A DNA stretch of 64,000 nucleotides from NCBI RefSeq assembly GCF_014137995.1, contig NZ_JACGWV010000002.1, forward strand, positions 1,364,001 through 1,428,000, read 5' to 3'. How positions within the stretch are numbered: position 1 is the first letter of the stretch; each line of letters opens with the position of its first letter. A program made the position numbers and the translations under genes. Source of the stretch: Promicromonospora sukumoe. Lineage in GTDB: Bacteria > Actinomycetota > Actinomycetes > Actinomycetales > Cellulomonadaceae. Below the pieces are notes generated by a model that did not search any database, was not told the DNA's origin, and was given only the letters and a program-made list of their open reading frames with translations. Of this stretch, positions 51,790-59,153 are shown piece by piece.

Positions 51790-52713
51790 ATGGCTCGCGA
51801 GGGGAACGACTCGGCGCTGACGGTGGTCATCGCGTTCGCCGCGAACTTCGCGGTGGCGGCGGCCAAGTCGGTCGCGGCGGTGCTGACGGGTTCGGCGTCG
51901 ATGGTGGCGGAGGCCGCGCACTCGTGGGCCGACACCGGCAACGAGGTGTTCCTGCTGGTCGCCGAGCGCAAGTCCGCGCGTCCGCCGGACCAGGACCGCC
52001 CGCTCGGCTACGGCCGGGAGGCCTACGTGTGGTCGATGCTGGCGGCGCTCGGCCTCTTCGTGGCGGGCGGCGTCGTGTCGGTCTACCACGGCATCCACGC
52101 GTTCGGGGAGACCGAGGAGACCACCGACTACGGCGTCGGCTACGTGGTGCTGGCGGTCGCCTTCTGCCTGGAGGGCTTCTCGTTCCTGCAGGCCTACCGG
52201 CGCACCCGCGCCGAGGCGCGCAGGCTCGGCCGGGACCTGCTCGACCACGCGCTGAGCACGTCCGACCCGACGCTGCGCGCGGTGCTCGCCGAGGACTCGG
52301 CGGCCCTGGTGGGCCTGGTGATCGCCGCGGCCGGGATGGGGTTGCACCAGGTGACCGGCGACGCCCGGTACGACGCGGCCGGCTCGATCCTGGTGGGCCT
52401 GCTGCTGTGCGTCGTGGCGTGGGTGCTCTTCGACCGCAACCGGCGGTTCCTCACGGGCGAGGTGGCCGACGAGCAGATCCACCAGGCGGTGCGCGAACGG
52501 GTCGAGGCGCTGCCCGGCGTGGACCACGTGGGCTACCTCCGGCTCGAGTTCGTCGGACCCCGGCAGCTCCTGCTGGTCGCCAGCATCGACCTGCCGGGCG
52601 ACGAGTCCGAGTCGCACGTCGCCGTCCGCCTGCGGGCGCTGGAGCGGCAGCTCGAGCGCGCGCCCCAGATCGTGGACGCCGTGCTCACCCTCGCGGTGCC
52701 GGGCGACCGGTGA
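51790..52713 (+). CDS. Cation diffusion facilitator (CDF) transporter
   Basis: A 307-residue CDF-family exporter of divalent cations such as zinc, iron or manganese, using the proton gradient. About six helices are seen. The metal-site segment SMVAEAAHSWADTGNEVFLL occurs in helix 2 (HxxxD). DRPLGYGREAYVWSM marks the following loop, and AEDSAALVGLVIAAAG marks helix 5. The cytoplasmic C-terminal domain begins near residue 225 with EQIHQAVRERVEALPGV. ATG 51790 follows GACGAAGGGGGACGC, which includes a purine-rich ribosome site. It is divergent from the methyltransferase that has a histidine-rich insert. Confidence 0.9.
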   Translation: MAREGNDSALTVVIAFAANFAVAAAKSVAAVLTGSASMVAEAAHSWADTGNEVFLLVAERKSARPPDQDRPLGYGREAYVWSMLAALGLFVAGGVVSVYHGIHAFGETEETTDYGVGYVVLAVAFCLEGFSFLQAYRRTRAEARRLGRDLLDHALSTSDPTLRAVLAEDSAALVGLVIAAAGMGLHQVTGDARYDAAGSILVGLLLCVVAWVLFDRNRRFLTGEVADEQIHQAVRERVEALPGVDHVGYLRLEFVGPRQLLLVASIDLPGDESESHVAVRLRALERQLERAPQIVDAVLTLAVPGDR

Positions 52714-52737
52714 GCGCGCGGGACCGGTGAGCCGGGC

Positions 52738-53676
52738 ATGACGACGCCGCCCGTCCCGGGCCGGGACCCGTACCGCCTGCGGACGGTGCGCCCGGACGGC
52801 ACGCCCGTCTACGGGTACCCGGTGCGCCCGGGCCGGCTGCCGGTCCGGGTCAACCGGATCGACGCCGACGCCGACCACCCGCACCGGCCCCCGGACCACC
52901 GGCACGCGCACGACTTCCTGGTGCTCGTGTACGTCGAGCGGGGCGGGGGCGAGGTGGCCCTCGGCGGACGGCGCACGCCGCTGCGGGACGGCGACCTGCA
53001 CGCCGTGCCGCCGGGGCAGCCGATCGGCGCCGCCACCCTGGCCGACCTGGAGCACTGCACGGCGTGGAGCGTCGCGTTCACGCCCGACGCCGTCCCGGCG
53101 CTCGCCACGGTCTCGCCGCTGACGTGGGCGCACCACCCCCTGCTGGCGCTGTTCGACGACGCCGGGGCCGCGAGCGCCGTCGTTCCCGAGGAGGAGCGCC
53201 CGCGCTGGTCGGCCTGGCTGACGGAGCTTGCGGAGGAGCTCGCCGAGCCGGACCGGCTCGGGGCGCGGGACGCGGCGTCGGCCCTGCTGACGCGGGTGCT
53301 GATCGCGGCGGCGCGCCTGGCGCCGTCGGCCCCCGCACCTCCCGACCCGCTCGTGACGCGCGTGCTCGACGAGATCGAGGCGACGTTCCGCGACCCGGTC
53401 TCCGCGGCCGACGTCGCCCGCGCGCTGGGCTACACGCCCGGCTACCTGACCACGGCGGTCCGCGAGCGCACGGGCCGCACCCTGCTCGAGTGGATCACGG
53501 AGCGGCGCCTGACCGAGGTGCGCCGGATGCTGCGGGACACCGACCTGCCGCTCGCGGTCGTCGCCCCGCGGACGGGGCTGCGCGACGCGACCTACCTGGT
53601 CCGAAGGTTCAAGGATCGTTACGGGACCACGCCCGACCGATGGCGCCGGGACGAGCGGTCCTGGGGCCGTGCGTGA
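52738..53676 (+). CDS. AraC family regulator
   Basis: A 312-residue AraC-type regulator. Residues about 40-130 form a cupin-like sensor (RHAHDFLVLVYVERGGGEVA, then RDGDLHAVPPGQP). Residues about 208-305 are the paired helix-turn-helix domain (SAADVARALGYTPGYLTTAV, then TGLRDATYLVRRFKDRYG). The position just before the amino acid ABC importer, on the same strand, suggests it may regulate that importer. It could instead act on the CDF gene upstream, 24 bp before it. The ATG at 52738 has a GAGCCGGGC stretch upstream. Confidence 0.88.
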   Translation: MTTPPVPGRDPYRLRTVRPDGTPVYGYPVRPGRLPVRVNRIDADADHPHRPPDHRHAHDFLVLVYVERGGGEVALGGRRTPLRDGDLHAVPPGQPIGAATLADLEHCTAWSVAFTPDAVPALATVSPLTWAHHPLLALFDDAGAASAVVPEEERPRWSAWLTELAEELAEPDRLGARDAASALLTRVLIAAARLAPSAPAPPDPLVTRVLDEIEATFRDPVSAADVARALGYTPGYLTTAVRERTGRTLLEWITERRLTEVRRMLRDTDLPLAVVAPRTGLRDATYLVRRFKDRYGTTPDRWRRDERSWGRA

Positions 53677-53755
53677 GTTCGGGTCTGTCATCGGCTAGTT
53701 TTGGGGCACGCATCGGAACGGCCGATATGTGCCATCCCTCGAAGGAGCCCTCACC

Positions 53756-54553
53756 ATGTCTCGCAACCGCGCCCTCCTCACGGTCACCGCGGCCTCGGCC
53801 GCCCTGCTGGCCCTGACCGGCTGTGGCAGCTCCGGCGCGTCGGGCGGCGCGGGCGACGAGCTCGGCCTCGTCTCCGGCGACAAGCTGATCGTCGCCACCG
53901 AGGGCACCTACCGCCCGTTCAGCTACCACGACGAGACGGACAAGCTCGTCGGGTACGACGTCGAGGTCGCCGAGGCGGTCGCCGAGAACCTGGGCCTGGA
54001 GATCGAGTTCCAGGAGACCCAGTGGGACGCGATCTTCACGGGCCTGGACGCCGGCCGGTTCGACACCATCGCGAACCAGGTCACGATCACCCCGGAGCGC
54101 GAGGAGGACTACGTCTTCTCGACGCCGTACACCGTCTCGACGGGCGTGCTCGTCGTCGCCGCGGACAACGACGACATCAAGAGCTTCGCGGACCTGGACG
54201 GCAAGACCAGCGCGCAGTCGCTCACGAGCAACTGGAACGACCTCGCCAAGGAGAGCGGCGCGACGGTCGAGGCCGTCGAGGGCTGGGCACAGGCCGTGGC
54301 GCTGCTGGAGCAGGGCCGCGTGGACGCCACGATCAACGACAGCCTGACCTACCTCGACTACGCGAACACCGACGACGCCTCCGGCATCAAGGTCGCCGCG
54401 GAGACCGACGAGGAGTCGCAGTCCGCGTTCGTCGTGACGCCGGAGCGCCAGGCCCTGGCCACCGCGATCGACGGCGCCCTCGACGACCTGCGCGCCGACG
54501 GCACGCTCGCCGAGCTGGGCGACAAGTACTTCGGCGAGGACGTCTCCGAGTGA
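53756..54553 (+). CDS. Amino acid ABC transporter solute-binding lipoprotein
   Basis: A 265-residue periplasmic-type binding lipoprotein (family 3, polar amino acids, cystine/glutamine group). The lipobox LTGC gives Cys23, followed by a Ser-Gly linker. IVATEGTYRPFSYHDET and LVGYDVEVAEAVAENLGLEI are hallmark segments; GRFDTIANQVTITPERE and DGKTSAQSLTSNWNDLAKE follow. The cystine-binding relatives FliY/TcyA have a similar pattern, so cystine is a possible substrate. A fine GAAGGAG ribosome site lies before ATG 53756. It is the first gene of the three-gene importer. Confidence 0.9.
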   Translation: MSRNRALLTVTAASAALLALTGCGSSGASGGAGDELGLVSGDKLIVATEGTYRPFSYHDETDKLVGYDVEVAEAVAENLGLEIEFQETQWDAIFTGLDAGRFDTIANQVTITPEREEDYVFSTPYTVSTGVLVVAADNDDIKSFADLDGKTSAQSLTSNWNDLAKESGATVEAVEGWAQAVALLEQGRVDATINDSLTYLDYANTDDASGIKVAAETDEESQSAFVVTPERQALATAIDGALDDLRADGTLAELGDKYFGEDVSE

Positions 54554-54619
54554 CGCACCCCGCGACGCTCCTCGCCGGGCACCGCGCCCGGCACCGCTGA
54601 CGGCGCCGAGGGGGGGGAC

Positions 54620-55279
54620 ATGGACTGGCAGCTCGTCGCCGACTCGTTCTGGCCGCTGCTGCGAGGCGGCCTCACCGGCACCATCCCGCTCGCGCTCGCG
54701 TCGTTCGCGATCGGGCTGGTGCTCGCACTGATCGTGGCGCTGCTGCGCCTGTCACCGAACCCGGTGCTGTCGTGGATCGGCCGGGCGTACGTCTCGGTGA
54801 TCCGCGGCACGCCGCTCCTGGTGCAGCTCTTCGTGATCTTCTACGGCATGCCGTCGATCGGCATCCTGCTCGACCCGTGGCCGAGCGCGATCATCGCGTT
54901 CTCCCTGAACGTGGGCGGCTACGCGGCCGAGGTGGTGCGCGCCGCGATCCTCTCGGTGCCCAAGGGCCAGTGGGAGGCGGGCTGGACGGTCGGCATGTCG
55001 CCGGTCCGCTCGCTGCAGCGCATCATCCTGCCGCAGGCCGCCCGGGTGTCGGTGCCGCCGCTGTCGAACACCTTCATCTCGCTGGTCAAGGACACGTCGC
55101 TCGCGTCGCTCATCCTCGTGACCGAGATGTTCCGCAAGGCCCAGGAGATCGCCGCGTTCTCGAACGAGTTCCTGACCATCTACGTCGAGGCGGCCTTCAT
55201 CTACTGGCTGTTCTGCACGGTGCTGTCCTCCGGGCAGAACGCACTCGAGAAGAGGCTGGACCGGTATGTCGCGCACTGA
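54620..55279 (+). CDS. Amino acid ABC transporter permease
   Basis: A 219-residue permease of the HisM/GlnP class with five hydrophobic helices. [20 protein letters not shown] in the middle and the EAA-type loop [20 protein letters not shown] near residue 118 identify it. It would form a homodimeric channel with the adjacent ATPase. A run of eight G residues precedes the ATG by three bases (part of GAGGGGGGGGACATG). Its end overlaps the ATPase gene by 14 bp, so the two are translated together. The substrate is that of the binding protein, probably a polar amino acid or cystine. Confidence 0.92.
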   Translation: MDWQLVADSFWPLLRGGLTGTIPLALASFAIGLVLALIVALLRLSPNPVLSWIGRAYVSVIRGTPLLVQLFVIFYGMPSIGILLDPWPSAIIAFSLNVGGYAAEVVRAAILSVPKGQWEAGWTVGMSPVRSLQRIILPQAARVSVPPLSNTFISLVKDTSLASLILVTEMFRKAQEIAAFSNEFLTIYVEAAFIYWLFCTVLSSGQNALEKRLDRYVAH

Positions 55280-56096
55280 GGACCGCCCCGCGGGGGACCT
55301 GCTGACCGCCCGCGGCATCGAGAAGTCGTTCGGCGCCAACCACGTGCTGCGCGGCGTCGACCTGGACGTGCGGCGCGGCGAGGTGGTCGCGCTGATCGGC
55401 GCGTCCGGCAGCGGCAAGACGACGGTGCTGCGCTCCCTCAACGGCTTGGAGACGCCCGACGCCGGCGTGCTGGAGCTCGCCGGCGGCCCCGTCGTCGACT
55501 TCGGTGCCCAGGCCGCCGGTGGCGCCGGCGGCTGGGGCGCGCGGCGTGCCGCGGCCCGCACGGCCAAGGCGAACCGGGCGGCCCTGCGGGACCGGTCCGC
55601 GATGGTGTTCCAGCACCACAACCTGTTCCCGCACCGCACGGTGCTGGAGAACGTGATCGAGGGCCCCACCCAGGTCCAGCGGGTCCCGCGGGCGACGGCG
55701 GTCGGCCGCGCCGAGGAGCTGCTGGCCCGCGTCGGGCTCGCCGACAAGCGCGACGCCTACCCGCACGAGCTGTCCGGCGGGCAGCAGCAGCGCGTCGGGA
55801 TCGTCCGCGCGCTGGCCCTGCAGCCGGACCTCCTGCTGTTCGACGAGCCGACGTCGGCCCTCGACCCCGAGCTGGTCGGCGAGGTGCTGACGGTGATGAA
55901 GGAGCTCGCCGAGGAGGGCTGGACCATGGTCGTGGTCACCCACGAGCTCCAGTTCGCGCGCCAGGTCGCGTCCGAGGTGCTGTTCCTCGACGGCGGCGTG
56001 GTGGTCGAGCGGGGCGCGCCCGCGCAGATCTTCACCGACCCGGCCGAGGAACGCACACGTCAGTTCCTGCAGCGGGTGCTCCACCCCCTGGACTGA
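55266..56096 (+). CDS. Amino acid ABC transporter ATPase
   Basis: A 276-residue ATPase powering the importer. Walker [10 protein letters not shown] is near residues 40-48, the Q-loop segment is [10 protein letters not shown], the signature is [16 protein letters not shown], Walker B is [17 protein letters not shown] and the H-loop is [11 protein letters not shown]. An insert of about 30 Gly-Ala-Arg-rich residues lies between Walker A and the Q-loop, somewhat longer than usual for GlnQ/HisP proteins. The gene completes the operon; a family C palindrome lies 75 nt after its stop. Confidence 0.93.
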   Translation: MSRTEDRPAGDLLTARGIEKSFGANHVLRGVDLDVRRGEVVALIGASGSGKTTVLRSLNGLETPDAGVLELAGGPVVDFGAQAAGGAGGWGARRAAARTAKANRAALRDRSAMVFQHHNLFPHRTVLENVIEGPTQVQRVPRATAVGRAEELLARVGLADKRDAYPHELSGGQQQRVGIVRALALQPDLLLFDEPTSALDPELVGEVLTVMKELAEEGWTMVVVTHELQFARQVASEVLFLDGGVVVERGAPAQIFTDPAEERTRQFLQRVLHPLD

Positions 56097-56171
56097 GCCC
56101 GGGCCCCCGGCCGGATCGCAACCGAACGGGCCGCAACCGGACAAACCAGCGGGGCGGCCCGCTGTCGCCCC

Positions 56172-56239
56172 CTCCTTTGAGACCTAAGTTTCTTCGCTTT
56201 AAGTCGCCTCAAAGCGAAGAAACTTAGGTCTCAAAGGAG
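56172..56239. terminator. Long palindrome, family C copy 1
   Basis: A perfect 29-bp inverted repeat with a 10-nt loop (56201-56210). The arm includes CCTTTGAGACCTAAGTTTC, which is notably AT-richer than the surrounding sequence. It lies between the convergent ABC ATPase and MFS genes. A second copy with covarying arm bases and the same GTCGCCTC loop core lies at 57982. The rest of this 241-bp gap (56240-56337) is GC-rich with repeated CGGCGGGCACG units and no gene. Confidence 0.82.
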
Positions 56240-56337
56240 AAGGGGCGATCGGGGCGGGCGGCGGGCACGACCCGGGCTCGGCGGCGGGCACGGCCTCGGC
56301 GGCGGGCACGGGCGCAGCCGGGCTCGGCCCGGGCGAC

Positions 56338-57525
56338 CTACACCAGGGCCGCTCGGCGGGGCAGCGCGTAGCCCAGGGCGAAGACGGCGAGCGCCGCCGC
56401 GGCCGCCGCGGCGCCGAGCAGGTCCAGCCACGCCGCGCCGAACGGCAGCACCGACGCGCCGACGACGGGCGCGATCGCGATCCCGACATACATCGCCGTC
56501 GAGTACCAGGACAGGGACACCCCGGCGACGGCGGGGTCGACGTCGACCAGCCGGTGCTGGATGGGCACGAGGGCCGCGGCCGTGGCCAGGCCCCAGACGC
56601 CGAACAGGACGGCGGTGCCCACGTACGAGTCCGCGGCCACGAACAGCGCGGCGAGGGAGACGGCGACCACCGCGAGCGCGGTGAGCGCGGTGGGCCGCGC
56701 CCCGAGCCGGTCGGTCAGGGAGCCGCCCAGCCAGTTGCCGACGAGGCCGGCGACGCCGAAGACCAGCAGGAGCGTCGCGAGCGCCGTGCCGCTGCCGCCC
56801 GTCACGCCGCGGGTCACGGCCGAGCTGAAGATGTAGACCATGTTGAACGCGGCGGTGAAGAGCAGCGCCGTCATGAGGGCCAGGCCGATCCGGACGTCGC
56901 GGAGCACGGCGAACCGGGCGGCGAGCCCGGGCACGGACCCGGTCGGCACGGTGCGTGTGAGCAGCGCGACGACGACGGCGAGCACCGCCGCTAGCGCCGC
57001 GAGGGTGCCGAGCGCGAGGCGCCAGCTCCCGAGGGCCGCGAGCGCCGTGCCCAGCGGGGAGCCGACGGCGGTCGCGAGCATGAACCCGAGACCGACGACG
57101 CCGAGTGCGCGCCCGCGCTGCTCCGGGGGCACGAGGGTGGGTGCCGCCGCCATCGCGGCGGGCATGAGCGCGGCCCCGCCGAGCGCGGCGACGACGCGGC
57201 CGGCCGTGAAGATCGCGAGGTCGCCGGCGATGGCCGAGAGGGCGATGCCGGCGGCGATGAGGCCCATGCCCGCGCCCATCAGGGTGGCGCGGGACGCGCG
57301 GGCGAACAGCACGGAGACCACGGGCGCGAGCACCGCGACGATGATCGCGTACCAGGAGATGGAGTAGCTGACGGCGCTCGTGGTCGCGCCGATACCCGTC
57401 GCGATCTGCGGCAGCACGCCCGCGATCACGAACGCGTTCGTGCCGACCACGAACAGCGCCGCCGCGATGACGCCGATCCGGAGATAGGCGCCGCGCGGCG
57501 AGTATGATTGTTCGATGAACGTCAT
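56338..57525 (-). CDS. MFS transporter, drug-efflux type
   Basis: A 395-residue major facilitator carrier with twelve helices. The first helix contains the GTNAFVIAGVLPQIA pattern, typical of arabinose/multidrug efflux (AraJ/YdhP-like) proteins. The region after helix 4 and the motif ALMPAAMAAAPTLVPPEQRG fit this branch. It is divergent from an ArsR-type regulator across a 71-bp gap with a palindrome, which suggests that it is repressed by that protein and induced by the substrate. The load is unknown; metal, drug or sugar efflux are all possible. Confidence 0.86.
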   Translation of the reverse strand: MTFIEQSYSPRGAYLRIGVIAAALFVVGTNAFVIAGVLPQIATGIGATTSAVSYSISWYAIIVAVLAPVVSVLFARASRATLMGAGMGLIAAGIALSAIAGDLAIFTAGRVVAALGGAALMPAAMAAAPTLVPPEQRGRALGVVGLGFMLATAVGSPLGTALAALGSWRLALGTLAALAAVLAVVVALLTRTVPTGSVPGLAARFAVLRDVRIGLALMTALLFTAAFNMVYIFSSAVTRGVTGGSGTALATLLLVFGVAGLVGNWLGGSLTDRLGARPTALTALAVVAVSLAALFVAADSYVGTAVLFGVWGLATAAALVPIQHRLVDVDPAVAGVSLSWYSTAMYVGIAIAPVVGASVLPFGAAWLDLLGAAAAAAALAVFALGYALPRRAALV

Positions 57526-57544
57526 ACCGTCGAGCGTACGTGAC

Positions 57545-57564
57545 AGTTCGATGGTTGTCGAACT
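57545..57564. promoter_or_regulatory. Candidate ArsR-type operator
   Basis: AGTTCGA (57545-57551) and TCGAACT (57558-57564) form a perfect 7-bp inverted repeat with a 6-bp spacer in the gap between the MFS and ArsR genes. A related TTCGATGAAC sits at 57511-57520, next to the MFS start. Together they could allow the ArsR protein to control both genes. Confidence 0.55.
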
Positions 57565-57596
57565 ATTGATGCGGACCGATGCCCCGGAGGTGTGTC

Positions 57597-57902
57597 ATGG
57601 GTGACTACCCGAGCCCGGACATGACCGAGGTCGAGCTCGTCGACGTGCTCAAGGCCCTCGGCGATCCCGTGCGCCTGCGGATCGTGCACACGCTGGCCGA
57701 CGGCGAGCCCAAGCCCAAGACCGTCGACGGCTGGGGCCTGGACCTCACGAAGTCGACGATGTCGCACCACTTCCGCACGCTGCGCGAGGCCGGGCTCACG
57801 CGCACGATCGTGCACGGCCGCACGCACGCCATCCAGCTCCGCCGCGACGAGCTCGACCAGAAGTTCCCGGGCCTCATCGAGGCGGTCCTGGGCGAGAAGT
57901 GA
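57597..57902 (+). CDS. ArsR-type transcriptional regulator
   Basis: A 101-residue winged helix regulator. The domain covers nearly the entire chain: DVLKALGDPVRLRIVHTLAD, then the recognition helix TKSTMSHHFRTLREAGL near residues 46-62, then the wing TRTIVHGRTHAIQL. There are no cysteine pairs, so this is not a typical metal-thiol sensor; it is closer to ArsR-type repressors beside MFS efflux genes. CGGAGG precedes the ATG at 57597. It is divergent from the MFS gene and is followed by a family C palindrome. Confidence 0.88.
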   Translation: MGDYPSPDMTEVELVDVLKALGDPVRLRIVHTLADGEPKPKTVDGWGLDLTKSTMSHHFRTLREAGLTRTIVHGRTHAIQLRRDELDQKFPGLIEAVLGEK

Positions 57903-57981
57903 GCACGCCGCCCCGCCGTCGGGCAGCGCGCGACCCAGCCGGACGCCGTCGTCCGCGCCGAAGCCAACCCTCCCCCGGAAG

Positions 57982-58061
57982 CCAACTCACCTTCGAGACC
58001 TAAGTTTCTTCGCTCTGGGTCGCCTCAGAGCGAAGAAACTTAGGTCTCAAAGGTGAGTTGG
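57982..58061. terminator. Long palindrome, family C copy 2
   Basis: Arms of about 36 bp with one mismatch (57994/58049) and an 8-nt loop (58018-58025). The core arm GAGACCTAAGTTTCTTCGC is identical to the copy at 56172. The inner pairs change from TTT/AAA to TCT/AGA, and the outer arm CCAACTCACC/GGTGAGTTGG is new. It ends 15 nt from the oxidoreductase stop (minus strand) and 80 nt after ArsR. Confidence 0.82.
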
Positions 58062-58075
58062 GGAGACGCGACGGG

Positions 58076-59068
58076 TCACTCCGCGGGCTGCTCCCCCGGG
58101 TACGCCAGGCCGATCTGGTCGCGGATCGTGTCCAGCGTGGCCATGATCGCCACGGTCTCCTCGCGCGGGAGCAGCGGGCTGTCGAGCTCGCCGGCGGCGA
58201 CCAGGCGCTCGGCCTCGGCGGCCTGGAAGTGCATGCCGCGCCCCGTCACCTCGACGCTGTACGTCTCCACCTCGGTGCCCGAGGCGTCGAAGACGTGCAC
58301 CGTCGACGGGTTGTACCAGGTCGCGTCGATCTCGATGCGGCCCTCGGTACCCAGGATCGAGGCCCGGTTGGGCCCGCGGGTGTCCGACGCCGAGACGGTC
58401 GTGGCGACCCGCGCGCCGTCGTACCCGAAGATCGTGGCGACGGTGGCGTCCGCGCCCGTCTCCTTGAACGTCGCGTGCGACTGGACGGTGAGCGGCTCGC
58501 CGAACAGGTCCCAGGCGAACGAGACCGGGTAGATGCCCAGGTCGAGCAGCGAGCCGCCGCCCAGGGCCAGGTCGTTGATGCGGTGGGACGGGTCGTCCGG
58601 CAGGTCCTGGGTGTGGTCCACCATCAGGGTCCGCACCTCGCCCAGCACGCCCGACGCGATGATCTCGCGCACGCGCGCCATGTGCGGCAGGAACCGGGTC
58701 CACATGGCCTCCAGGACCACGAGCCCCTTCGACTCGGCGAGGTCCACGACCTCGCGCGCCTCGGCGGCGTTCAGCGTGAACGGCTTCTCGACCAGCACGT
58801 GCTTGCCGGCCTCCAGCACGAGCTTCGCGGCCTCGGCGTGGAACGGGTGCGGCGTCGCCACGTAGACGATGTCGACCTCGGGGTCGTTCACGAGGTTCTC
58901 GTAGGAGCCGTGCGCCGTCGGGATGCCGAACCGGTCGGCGAACTCGCGGGCCTTCCCCAGGTTTCGGGACCCCACCGCCTGCACGGTGAAGCCGTTGTCG
59001 TTCAGGTCTGATGTGAAGCTCGCGGCGATCCCGCCGGCCGCCAGGATGCCCCAACGCAGGTGTGTCAT
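58076..59068 (-). CDS. Gfo/Idh/MocA family oxidoreductase
   Basis: A 330-residue NAD(P)-dependent oxidoreductase that probably oxidises or reduces a sugar or inositol derivative. The nucleotide-binding start is LRWGILAAGGIAASFTSDL, and the EKPFTLN motif (LVEKPFTLNAAEAREVV) near residue 95 is the family hallmark carrying the catalytic lysine. A beta-sheet dimerisation domain follows with GGGSLLDLGIYPVSFAWDLF. It resembles trans-1,2-dihydrobenzenediol dehydrogenase or glucose-fructose oxidoreductase-like members. The substrate is unclear. It is bordered by a family C palindrome on its 3' side; upstream lies a family A palindrome belonging to the next gene. Confidence 0.9.
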   Translation of the reverse strand: MTHLRWGILAAGGIAASFTSDLNDNGFTVQAVGSRNLGKAREFADRFGIPTAHGSYENLVNDPEVDIVYVATPHPFHAEAAKLVLEAGKHVLVEKPFTLNAAEAREVVDLAESKGLVVLEAMWTRFLPHMARVREIIASGVLGEVRTLMVDHTQDLPDDPSHRINDLALGGGSLLDLGIYPVSFAWDLFGEPLTVQSHATFKETGADATVATIFGYDGARVATTVSASDTRGPNRASILGTEGRIEIDATWYNPSTVHVFDASGTEVETYSVEVTGRGMHFQAAEAERLVAAGELDSPLLPREETVAIMATLDTIRDQIGLAYPGEQPAE

Positions 59069-59090
59069 GCGTTCGAGCGTAGTGCCCGAA

Positions 59091-59138
59091 ACGTGTCAGA
59101 CGCTCAGGTCACCGGGGTGACCTGAGCGTCTGACGCGT
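59091..59138 (-). terminator. Long palindrome, family A copy 5
   Basis: A 23-bp stem with one G-T pair and a GG centre at 59114-59115. The inner arm is GCTCAGGTCACC, with matching changes opposite. It ends 16 nt from the stop of the M6 protease gene on the minus strand. The shared core is TGTCAGAC, then three variable positions, then CAGGTCACC, as in copy 1. Confidence 0.8.
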
Positions 59139-59153
59139 GCGGGGCGGAGGGGG

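Noticed and set aside
56240..56337. Repeated CGGCGGGCACG units as a functional repeat
   Set aside because: Short, irregular and expected from local low-complexity GC-rich sequence.
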